Shown here: one piece after another, positions 7,022 to 13,276 of the stretch
How the letters are laid out: each line of letters starts with the position of its first letter
How positions within the stretch are numbered: the stretch's first letter is position 1
Assembly: GCA_001462255.1 (NCBI GenBank)
Contig: LIUJ01000018.1
Location: 1-17,102 of the forward strand
Direction of reading: 5' to 3'
DNA from: Fibrobacteria bacterium GUT77
GTDB lineage: Bacteria; Fibrobacterota; Chitinivibrionia; Chitinivibrionales; Chitinispirillaceae
Length of the DNA stretch: 17,102 bases
The notes under the pieces: generated by a model
The model's input: the letters and a program-made list of their open reading frames with translations, nothing else
What the model was told of the DNA's origin: nothing
Database searches by the model: none
Translations under genes and position numbers: made by a program

Positions 7022-8035
7022 ACTGCAATCAAACAGGTAACGTCGGGCCGTAGCCTCTCCGTCGCCGACGCGTCGGAGGTCTTCGCCTCCATCATGGAGG
7101 GATTAGCCACCGACGCTCAAATCGCCGCGCTTATCGTGGCGCTGCGGATGAAGGGCGAAACGCCGGACGAAATAACGGGCGCGGCCTATGTCATGCGGGA
7201 CAAAGCCGCCCACATCTACGCCAGCTCCCGAAAAAACCTCATAGACACCTGCGGGACCGGCGGCGACGGCTCCAACACCTTCAACATATCCACCGTCGCG
7301 GCGCTCGTCGCCGCCGGCGCGGGAGCCAAGGTGGCCAAGCACGGCAACCGCTCCTTCTCCAGCCGTAGCGGCAGCGCCGACGTCCTCGAAAGCTTGGGGG
7401 TCAACATAAGCCTAAGCGCGGAACAAATAAGCGTATGCCTTAAGGAACTGGGGATAGGCTTCCTCTTTGCTCCGGCGCTCCACGCCGCGATGAAGTACGC
7501 CGCCGCGGCGCGCAAGCAAATCGGCATCAGAACCATATTCAACATCATAGGCCCGCTGGCAAACCCGGCGCGCACCACAAGCCAATTGCTCGGCGTCTTC
7601 TCCCCCGACCTCACGGATACCATGGCGCGTGCACTTATGAACATGGGCAGCGACAGGGCCTTTGTCGTCCACGGCTTAGACCCGCTCGACGAGATATCCA
7701 TCTGCGGCCCCACCAAAATATCGGAAATCCGCGGCGGCGAGATAGCCACATACCAAATAACGCCGGAAGAATTCGGGTTCAAGAGGGCGACCTTGGCCGA
7801 CATCGCGGGCGGCGACCCGGCATATAATGCCGCCATAGCCGTTGACGTTCTAAACGGCAAAAAAGGCGTACACCGCGACGTAACGGTGCTTAACGCCGCC
7901 TTCGCGCTGTGCGCGGCATCGGTTACGGACACGCCTAAAGAGGGGATAGCGGCGGCAAAAGAGTCCATTGATTCGGGGGCGGCGCTGGAGAAGTTGGAAA
8001 AACTCAAGGAGTTGTCCAATAAATTGGTGAAGTGA
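7010..8035 (+). CDS. trpD: Anthranilate phosphoribosyltransferase TrpD, 341 aa
   Basis: The enzyme transfers a phosphoribosyl group from PRPP to anthranilate, the second step of tryptophan synthesis from chorismate, in the cytosol. The glycine-rich PRPP loop GTGGD is at 82-86, followed by the conserved KHGNRSFSSRSGSADVLE stretch, FAPALHAAMK (family usually FAP-x-x-HPAMK) and RTIFNIIGPLANP, then HGLDPLDEIS. Length is normal. No other trp gene is present, so here it is an orphan leading a unit with a glycosyltransferase and a methyltransferase. No leader peptide or attenuator is seen; the 5' leader appears to be only a few bases long. The GTG at 8032 overlapping the stop belongs to the next gene's frame but is not my preferred start for it. 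Confidence 0.93.
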   Translation: MDIQTAIKQVTSGRSLSVADASEVFASIMEGLATDAQIAALIVALRMKGETPDEITGAAYVMRDKAAHIYASSRKNLIDTCGTGGDGSNTFNISTVAALVAAGAGAKVAKHGNRSFSSRSGSADVLESLGVNISLSAEQISVCLKELGIGFLFAPALHAAMKYAAAARKQIGIRTIFNIIGPLANPARTTSQLLGVFSPDLTDTMARALMNMGSDRAFVVHGLDPLDEISICGPTKISEIRGGEIATYQITPEEFGFKRATLADIAGGDPAYNAAIAVDVLNGKKGVHRDVTVLNAAFALCAASVTDTPKEGIAAAKESIDSGAALEKLEKLKELSNKLVK

Positions 8036-8043
8036 GGCCGCCA

Positions 8044-9015
8044 ATGACAAATTATCCGGCGCGAAATTCCGCGGACGCCACCGCACCGAACATCTCTCTC
8101 GTAGTTCCCTGCTACAACGAGGAAGAGGCCATTCCAGTGTTCTATGAAGAGGCCGTTAAAGCGCTTGCCGCCGTAGGCGAACGCTTTGAGCTTATTTTCG
8201 TAGACGACGGCTCGAAGGACGGTACCCTAAGCGTTTTACGTATGTTCGCCGGTCGCGACGACCGCGTTCGCTACCTGTCGTTTTCGCGTAATTTCGGAAA
8301 AGAGGCGGCCATGCTCGCGGGCCTGCAGGCGGCGCGGGGAGAGTACGTTGTAACCGTCGACGCCGACGGGCAGGATCCGCCCTCGCTTATTCCGCAAATG
8401 CTCGAATGCGTCGCGTCGGGGGAGTATGACTGCGCCGCGTCCCGAAGGGTCAACCGCGTGGGGGAACCGCCGGTACGCTCTTTTTTCGCGCGCGGCTTCT
8501 ATTCGCTTATGAAAAGAATAACCGATATCGAAATCATCGACGGCGCGCGGGACTTTCGCCTGATGAACAGAAGATACTTGGACGCGCTCCTCGAATTGCC
8601 CGAAAGGAACAGGTTTTCAAAGGGTATTTTCCCGTGGGTAGGTTTTGCGACAAAGTGGTTTGAGTACGAAAACATAGAGCGCAAAGAAGGCAAAACGAAG
8701 TGGTCGTTTTGGAAGCTGTTCCTGTACTCTCTCGACGGCATAATCGCTTTTTCGTCAAAACCGCTTGCGGTAGCCTCCGTATTCGGCGTACTTATGTTCT
8801 TAGCCGCCATTTCGAGCATAATTTTTGTAATAGTCCGCAAACTTGTGTGGGGCGACGCCGTGAGCGGGTGGGCGTCTACCGTTTGCGTTATCCTTTTTTG
8901 TTCGGGAATACAGTTGTTCACCATAGGCGTGCTGGGTAGCTATATGGCGAAAACGTATAACGAAGTAAAACGACGCCCGCATTACATAATAAGGGAAAAA
9001 AGCCGATGGATCTGA
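8044..9015 (+). CDS. Family 2 glycosyltransferase, polyprenyl-phosphate type (GtrB/ArnC-like), 323 aa
   Basis: This probably transfers a sugar from a nucleotide donor to undecaprenyl phosphate at the inner face of the cytoplasmic membrane. The GT-A fold is at about 17-230: VVPCYNEEEA at 20-29, the DDGS motif at 54-57, FSRNFGKEAAM at 80-90, the metal-binding DADGQDPP at 106-113, and EGKTKWSFWKL at 215-225, which matches GtrB-type enzymes. Two membrane helices follow at about 240-265 and 276-304, also typical of GtrB. An in-frame GTG at 8032 would add 4 residues; ATG 8044 is preferred because GTGAGG sits 6 bases before it. It overlaps the next gene by 10 bases. The sugar cannot be read from the sequence. 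Confidence 0.87.
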   Translation: MTNYPARNSADATAPNISLVVPCYNEEEAIPVFYEEAVKALAAVGERFELIFVDDGSKDGTLSVLRMFAGRDDRVRYLSFSRNFGKEAAMLAGLQAARGEYVVTVDADGQDPPSLIPQMLECVASGEYDCAASRRVNRVGEPPVRSFFARGFYSLMKRITDIEIIDGARDFRLMNRRYLDALLELPERNRFSKGIFPWVGFATKWFEYENIERKEGKTKWSFWKLFLYSLDGIIAFSSKPLAVASVFGVLMFLAAISSIIFVIVRKLVWGDAVSGWASTVCVILFCSGIQLFTIGVLGSYMAKTYNEVKRRPHYIIREKSRWI

Positions 9016-9731
9016 CGGAAAAAACGTCGTGCGCCAATCGCCATCCGTGGGAGTTGTCGCGCGCGCAATGCGTATTGAGCGTTATCGGGAAGCGTACCTA
9101 CCGCAACGTCGCCGACGTAGGCGCCGGAGACCGCTTTTTTACGTTAAAATTATCAAGCGTCGCTACCGGAACCAAGTACGCCGTAGATACCGGATACGCG
9201 AAAAAATCGGAGGTCGTAGACGGCGTTCACTGCCTAAACGATATTGAACAACTCCCGGAACCGGTCGACGCGGTAATGCTCATGGATGTCATTGAACATA
9301 TCCGAGACGACGGCGCGTTTTTAAAAAAGATACTGTCAAAATCGTCGCCGGACGCGCTGGTTGTAATTACGGTACCGGCGTTTCAACGGTTGTTCTCCAA
9401 CCATGACGTTTTTTTGAAGCACTACCGAAGGTACAATAAAAAACAACTGCTCAACGTGTTGCGTAACAACAATCTGCGTGTGGAAAGATGCCATTATTTT
9501 TACGTGAGTCTCTTCTTCGCGAGACTTATCGGCGTGTTGCTTACAAAGAGAAAACCGGTCGCGACAACCGGTATAGGAAGCTGGCGCTTCGGTGAGAATC
9601 ATATTGTAACCCGACTCGTTCGCGCAGTGTTGAACATGGATTTTCGGATTTGCGCGTTCTTGGCAAAGTTACGCATCGGCTTGCCGGGCCTGTCTCTTTT
9701 GGCGGTGTGCAAAAAATCGGGAGTCGGTTGA
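9006..9731 (+). CDS. Class I SAM-dependent methyltransferase, 241 aa
   Basis: The Rossmann-fold methyltransferase core is visible: motif I VADVGAGDRFF at 35-45, an acidic residue at the end of strand 2 (VDTGY, Asp61), and MDVIEHIRDD at 93-102, followed by VVITVPA. An HPWELSRA segment at 13-20 is shared with methyltransferases found beside membrane glycosyltransferases. The C-terminal third contains a hydrophobic stretch at about 164-180 (YVSLFFARLIGVLL) and an FGENH segment, suggesting membrane association. The start has AAGGGA upstream and overlaps the glycosyltransferase by 10 bases, so the two probably modify the same lipid-linked sugar. The acceptor is unknown. Parts of its 3' region recur in degraded form at 11206-11277. 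Confidence 0.82.
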   Translation: MDLTEKTSCANRHPWELSRAQCVLSVIGKRTYRNVADVGAGDRFFTLKLSSVATGTKYAVDTGYAKKSEVVDGVHCLNDIEQLPEPVDAVMLMDVIEHIRDDGAFLKKILSKSSPDALVVITVPAFQRLFSNHDVFLKHYRRYNKKQLLNVLRNNNLRVERCHYFYVSLFFARLIGVLLTKRKPVATTGIGSWRFGENHIVTRLVRAVLNMDFRICAFLAKLRIGLPGLSLLAVCKKSGVG

Positions 9732-9793
9732 TTGGCGTGAATGGGGCGGATACGTCACGGAAAACCAATACCGTTAATTCGCGTAGAAAAATA

Positions 9794-9820
9794 TTGTCAA
9801 CGGTAAAATCTTTTTAACAT
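9794..9820 (+). promoter_or_regulatory. Possible promoter for the FISUMP lipoprotein gene
   Basis: TTGTCA (9794-9799) and TAACAT (9815-9820) are 15 bases apart in the AT-rich interval 9732-9846. The -35 is a good match, but the -10 is weak and the spacing short. A clear AAGGAG Shine-Dalgarno follows at 9835-9840. I see no convincing terminator after the methyltransferase in this interval. Confidence 0.25.
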
Positions 9821-9846
9821 TTAAACATTTGTTCAAGGAGCGTTTT

Positions 9847-10803
9847 ATGAGATTCTTTAATCGGCATGGGTGGGAACGGACGCTGTTGTTGACGGCTACG
9901 GCGATTGTTGCGGCATTTGCTTTTTCGTGCTCCAAAAAATGCGGAGACACGGTATACGACGCCAAGACGCAGTTTTGTTACAACAATAGCGTAATTGCGG
10001 ACAAGTGCGACGGCAAGGAGTACAATCCTGAGACGCAATTCTGCCACGAGAATAGTATTGTGGAAAAGTGCAACGGCAAAGAGTATGATCTTGCTACGCA
10101 GTTCTGTTATAAGAACAGCGTTATCGCCAACAAGTGCGACGACGGCCGGGAGTATGATGCCGAAACGAAATTTTGTTTCCGAAACGAACTTTTGGATAAA
10201 TGCGGCGGTAATGAGTATGACCCGGAAACGCAGTTTTGCGATACCCGCGATAATGTGGTATATAAGTACGTTAAAATCGACAAACAAATATGGATGGCGC
10301 AAAACTTGAATTATAAACCGCAAAACGGCAAATCTTGGTGCTATGGCGGCGATAGTTCCAACTGTGCGCAATACGGTAGACTGTACGACTGGGAAACGGC
10401 TAAAAAAGTTTGTCCCAAAGGCTGGCACTTGTCTTTCATGAAAGATTGGGCCAATTTGGGAAAGGCGGCCGGCGGTACGTTGACTTGGGTGGACGATGAG
10501 GTGGAGGGCGGGTTTGACGTATGGAAAGGAGACGCCGGAAAAAGGTTGAAAGCCAAAAACGGTTGGAAGGACGGCGACGGAACGGATGATTACGGATTTT
10601 CCGCTTTGCCGGGCGGTTTACGCAATTTCAACGGCGGTTTCGACAAGGTTGGCGTTTACGGCGTTTGGTGGCAAAATGAACAAACGTCTGATTTCTTGTA
10701 CTACACAAGCATGGATTACAACGACGGTAACATGGGTTTCGGTCGCGGTTTTGTCAGCGACATCAAAAACGACGGTTATTCGGTGCGTTGCGTTAAAAAC
10801 TGA
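9847..10803 (+). CDS. Lipoprotein with Cys-rich tandem repeats and a C-terminal FISUMP domain, 318 aa
   Basis: This is a predicted surface or outer-membrane lipoprotein. The ATG at 9847 is chosen because AAGGAG lies 6 bases before it and it yields a lipoprotein signal ending in FSC with Cys28. Residues 32-136 are five tandem Cys repeats. Residues 139-318 match the Fibrobacter succinogenes major paralogous (FISUMP, TIGR02145) domain: YVKIDKQIWMAQNLNY, W-C-Y at 164-166, YGRLYDWETA at 176-185, CPKGWHLS at 189-196, GFSALPGGLRN at 250-260, YGVWW at 271-275, and SVRCVKN at the end. The function of the domain is not established; it is a large, expanded family of secreted proteins. The following sequence holds a strong hairpin. 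The neighbourhood is degraded, but this gene is intact. Confidence 0.9.
   Translation: MRFFNRHGWERTLLLTATAIVAAFAFSCSKKCGDTVYDAKTQFCYNNSVIADKCDGKEYNPETQFCHENSIVEKCNGKEYDLATQFCYKNSVIANKCDDGREYDAETKFCFRNELLDKCGGNEYDPETQFCDTRDNVVYKYVKIDKQIWMAQNLNYKPQNGKSWCYGGDSSNCAQYGRLYDWETAKKVCPKGWHLSFMKDWANLGKAAGGTLTWVDDEVEGGFDVWKGDAGKRLKAKNGWKDGDGTDDYGFSALPGGLRNFNGGFDKVGVYGVWWQNEQTSDFLYYTSMDYNDGNMGFGRGFVSDIKNDGYSVRCVKN
9940..10254 (+). repeat. Five tandem 21-22-residue Cys repeats within the FISUMP lipoprotein
   Basis: Units begin at Cys32, Cys54, Cys75, Cys97 and Cys119 of the 318-aa protein and follow the pattern C-x-G-x-E-Y-D-x-x-T-Q-F-C-x-x-N-S-V-I-x-x-K. Each unit carries two cysteines, so each could form its own disulfide. 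The first four units are complete; the fifth runs into the FISUMP domain after its second Cys. Units 2, 3 and 5 are closest; unit 4 has one extra residue before the EYD. Confidence 0.85.
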
Positions 10804-10865
10804 TTGTGCCGATTCGACGGAAAGACGGCGTGTGTATCGCGTTAGGCTTTGGTGTGAGCGCCTAT

Positions 10866-10907
10866 ACGGCGGATGTATGGACGGCGGTAGCGCCGTCCGT
10901 CCGCCGT
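10866..10907 (+). terminator. Long nested hairpin downstream of the FISUMP gene, possible terminator
   Basis: The inner stem GGACGGCG (10879-10886) pairs perfectly with CGCCGTCC (10891-10898) around the loop GTAG. The outer stem ACGGCGGA (10866-10873) pairs perfectly with TCCGCCGT (10900-10907). The whole element lies 63 bases after the FISUMP stop. There is no T-run after it, so if it is a terminator it is not a canonical one; it may instead protect the 3' end of the mRNA or be a mobile palindromic repeat. Confidence 0.45.
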
Positions 10908-10969
10908 CGTTTCGGAGAAAAAGACAAAGATTCAACATTTATCGAACTTTTTAATGGAAGGAATTTTTT

Positions 10970-11216
10970 ATGAAACGGTTGTACCGGATTAACGTCGGTC
11001 ACTGTATCCAATAGCGTGAAAACCATCGGGGAAGATGCGTTTTCCGACGTTTCAGGCCTAACAAAAATAATCTGTGTTGGCTCAACGCCTCCAAAAGCGG
11101 GAAAATCCGACGTTGACGACGCAACCTGCTTATACGTACCGCAAGGTAGCGTTGGAGCTTATAGTAAAGCTGATTATTGGAAAAATTTTAAATGTATAAA
11201 TGAAATTACGGAATAG
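10970..11216 (+). pseudogene. Truncated, frameshifted BspA-type leucine-rich-repeat surface protein remnant
   Basis: A Shine-Dalgarno (GGAAGG, 10956-10961) and ATG at 10970 open a frame that stops after 14 codons. In the frame ending at 11216, however, coding sequence is recognisable from about 10974: NGCTGLTSVTVSNSVKTIG, then DAFSDVSGLTKI, which is an LRR_5 unit, and then STPPKAG, CLYVPQGSVGAY and WKNF, the usual C-terminal cap of these proteins. Removing one A from the AAA at 10973-10975 would join the ATG to the LRR frame and give about 81 residues. The remnant therefore combines an intact ribosome-binding site and start with only the last repeat and cap, with the middle missing. Another reading is translation from GTG 11016 (66 aa), which I think unlikely to be functional. 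Confidence 0.65.
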
Positions 11217-11277
11217 TCTACGCGTGGAAAGATACCGTTATTTTTTACGCGAGTCTCTTTTGGCGGTGTGCAAAAAA
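11206..11277 (+). pseudogene. Decayed partial copy of the methyltransferase gene 3' region
   Basis: This short stretch aligns with two separate parts of the methyltransferase gene at 9006-9731. Positions 11225-11259 match 9481-9514 with three substitutions and one extra T, and codon-level similarity extends upstream to about 11206 (LRN-SLRVER against LRNNNLRVER). Positions 11252-11276 match 9692-9716 over 25 identical bases. The parts are joined at GTCTCTT, which occurs at both 9508-9514 and 9692-9698, so 184 bases between these short repeats are missing. The extra T restores the frame. Several differences upstream are at third codon positions, suggesting a diverged paralogue rather than a recent copy. 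It overlaps the last bases of the LRR remnant. An open frame 11200-11325 (41 aa) spans it but is probably not a gene. Confidence 0.7.
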
Positions 11278-11288
11278 GGGGCAATACG

Positions 11289-12575
11289 TCACACTCCTCG
11301 CCAAAGCGAGTACAGCGGAACATAGTTTCCGCCGGTGTTTTTCAGCGACGCGATTATCGTTCTTTTCGGGGAGTATTTTTTGGCGTACTCGGCAAGCGAG
11401 CGCGCCTTGGTGTTTTCCGCGGACTTTACTTCTATGGGTACGATGTCCGTTCCGCTTTGAACGACGAAATCCACTTCGGCGCTGTTCTCCGATTTCCAGT
11501 AATAGGGCGTGTCTCCGTTTTTGTTTACCAGTTCGCATAAAACGAAGTTTTCGGCTACGACACCCTTAAATTCCGTGAATATGCCGCTCTTTTCGATAAA
11601 CGCGGCCGCCGGCAGTTTGGACATAACGCGGAGCAGACCTACGTCGGCCATGTAGAGTTTGAAGTAAGAGGAATCGGCGTAGGCCGACATCGGCATAAAC
11701 GGTTTTTCTATTTTTGCCACCTTATAAACCATTCCCGCGCCGAGTAACCACTCCAGCGCATCCTCCAAATCTTTTGCCCTCGCGCCTTTCTTGACGCGGT
11801 TGAAGATGAATTTCCCGTTTTCCCTCGCGAGTTGCGCCGGAATTGAATGCCATATCGCGGATAGCTTTGGAAACTCATTCGCGGGAGCGTGTTTGGCGAA
11901 ATCCATTTCGTAACTGTCCAATATTTTTTGGAGAATGGCCTCTAACTTTTCAATGTCTTTTTCGGCAACCCAGCTTTCCGTCGCTTCCGGCATACCGCCG
12001 CAGATATAGTAGTTCTTCAGGTGATCTTCCAACCGAATCGCGAGCGCGGTCGGAATCGGTTCGGTTATCGGCAAATTTTTCAATCGGTCGCAGAGCAAAT
12101 CCTCGCCGTTTACCAATAAAAATTCGTAAAAATTCATGGGGTAAAGTTGGTAAAAATCCACCTTACCGACCGGAAACGAGAGCGGTTTTGAAAGCGCGAG
12201 GCCCAAAAGTGAACCGGCGGCCGCGATGTGGTATCCGGGGGCGTCCTCGCAAAAATATTTAAGCGATGTCAGAGCTCTGTTGCAAAATTGGATTTCATCA
12301 AAGATAAGTAGCGTATTTTCCGGCGTTATTGTTTTTTTCCTGATAACGGACAATTCGGTTACTATGCGCTCAGGATTCAGGTCCCGCTCAAAAACGCGTT
12401 GCAGAACCTCGTTGCCCTCAAAGTTGAAATAGGCGCAGTCGTCGTAGCGGCTTTTGCCGAACTCTTTCAGCAAAAAGGTCTTTCCGCACTGTCTGACACC
12501 CTTGATTACCAAGGGTTTTCGGGCGCGGTCGTTCTTCCAAATCAGCAGTTTATCCGTCAAAATACGCTTCATCAT
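11289..12575 (-). CDS. AAA_14/DUF4143 ATPase, 428 aa
   Basis: This belongs to the large family of P-loop ATPases with an N-terminal AAA_14 domain and a C-terminal DUF4143 domain. It is widespread in anaerobes and archaea, often in many copies, and its role is unclear. Walker A is GVRQCGKT at 26-33, Walker B LLIFDE at 89-94, and AAAGSLLG at 118-125 is the sensor region. The C-terminal part has a PD-(D/E)XK-like arrangement: Glu367-Val-Asp369 followed by PIEVKS with Glu382 and Lys384, so a nuclease-like fold is likely. The gene appears intact, convergent with the FISUMP/LRR remnants. Two ATGs are in tandem at 12573-12575 and 12570-12572, with no Shine-Dalgarno but an AT-rich TATTATATTATA stretch directly upstream, which suggests a leaderless message. 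Confidence 0.87.
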   Translation of the reverse strand: MMKRILTDKLLIWKNDRARKPLVIKGVRQCGKTFLLKEFGKSRYDDCAYFNFEGNEVLQRVFERDLNPERIVTELSVIRKKTITPENTLLIFDEIQFCNRALTSLKYFCEDAPGYHIAAAGSLLGLALSKPLSFPVGKVDFYQLYPMNFYEFLLVNGEDLLCDRLKNLPITEPIPTALAIRLEDHLKNYYICGGMPEATESWVAEKDIEKLEAILQKILDSYEMDFAKHAPANEFPKLSAIWHSIPAQLARENGKFIFNRVKKGARAKDLEDALEWLLGAGMVYKVAKIEKPFMPMSAYADSSYFKLYMADVGLLRVMSKLPAAAFIEKSGIFTEFKGVVAENFVLCELVNKNGDTPYYWKSENSAEVDFVVQSGTDIVPIEVKSAENTKARSLAEYAKKYSPKRTIIASLKNTGGNYVPLYSLWRGV

Positions 12576-12703
12576 AACGTATAATATAATACATTTCCCG
12601 ACTTAAGTACGATTTTTGCGATTTTTTTTGCGTTTTTGGTACATAAAACGCGAGGACAAGGGCTGTTTTTGGCGTTTGCGTAAAGCTTGAGTCCGAAAGT
12701 TTA

Positions 12704-12750
12704 CCAAAGGTATTGATTTTCTCTTGGCCAAAGGTTATATTTATTATACT
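12704..12750 (+). promoter_or_regulatory. Putative promoter region with a direct repeat upstream of the phosphatase-dGTPase pair
   Basis: The 230-base divergent interval 12576-12805 contains TTGATT (12713-12718) and TATATT (12737-12742) 18 bases apart, plus an alternative TATACT at 12745-12750. CCAAAGG occurs twice, at 12704-12710 and 12728-12734, 24 bases apart and flanking the -35 box; the second copy lies in a TTGGCCAA palindrome (12724-12731). These could be operator half-sites. The part at 12608-12640 consists of T-rich near-repeats (GCGATTTTT-like), which read as A-tracts upstream of the ATPase gene on the other strand. Confidence 0.3.
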
Positions 12751-12805
12751 TACTCAATGTCGATTTTTTAATTCGTACTCATAGCTACAGCGGCGGACGC
12801 GTGCC

Positions 12806-13276
12806 GTGAAAGGCGGAACTTTGAGCGTAGGCAACTTTTCTTGGGTGATCCCCGGCAAGCTCGCCGGTTGTTCTCTGCCTTACTTTGGGCCCGACGGCGA
12901 CGCCGTTTGGTTCGCCGGGCAGGGGGTGGGTATGCTGATTTCGTTTGTGAGGCCGGACGGCGATCCGGCGGGCGAGTGTTCACGCAACGGGATCGAGTGG
13001 ATCTACTTCCCTATAACCGACTACGGCGTTCCGTCCGACGCGGGCGCTTTCGGGGAGCTTATAGACAAAGCCGTGGACGCGATACGCGGTGGACGCGGGG
13101 TCTGCTTCCATTGTTACGCCGGAGTCGGGCGGACGGGTATGGCGCTCGCTTGTACGCTGGGCAAGTACCTGTCGTTGGACGCGGAACAGGCGATAGCGGC
13201 GGTGCGCAAGTGCCGGGCGTCTATAGAGTCGCAGTCGCAGGAAGAGTTCACAAGGCGGTTTTTAGATGGCGGGTAA
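12806..13276 (+). CDS. DUSP23-like dual-specificity (cysteine) phosphatase, 156 aa
   Basis: This is a cytosolic protein-tyrosine-phosphatase-fold enzyme. The P-loop is HCYAGVGRTG at 102-111, with nucleophile Cys103 and Arg109, and the likely general acid is Asp72 in PITDYG. The N-terminal NFSWVIPGKLAGCSLP (10-25) and the later RASIESQSQEEF closely resemble the human DUSP23/VHZ family (NFSWV-P-G-x-LAG near the start, and a SIE-x-x-x-QE segment near the end). The start is uncertain: GTG 12806 gives 156 aa, whereas TTG 12821 has AGGCGG 4 bases before it and gives 151 aa. It overlaps the dGTPase gene by 11 bases, so the two are probably translated together. The substrate is unknown and may not be a protein. 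Confidence 0.85.
   Translation: MKGGTLSVGNFSWVIPGKLAGCSLPYFGPDGDAVWFAGQGVGMLISFVRPDGDPAGECSRNGIEWIYFPITDYGVPSDAGAFGELIDKAVDAIRGGRGVCFHCYAGVGRTGMALACTLGKYLSLDAEQAIAAVRKCRASIESQSQEEFTRRFLDGG

Noticed and set aside
7216..8019. 267-codon open frame on the reverse strand inside trpD
   Set aside because: It is antisense to a clearly recognised gene with full motifs; its translation shows no domain and is explained by codon bias of the GC-rich sense gene.
9847..12575. Insertion sequence or integrase-borne island explaining the FISUMP/LRR/ATPase block
   Set aside because: No transposase or integrase, terminal inverted repeats or target-site duplication is visible; the only boundary signal is the methyltransferase relic.
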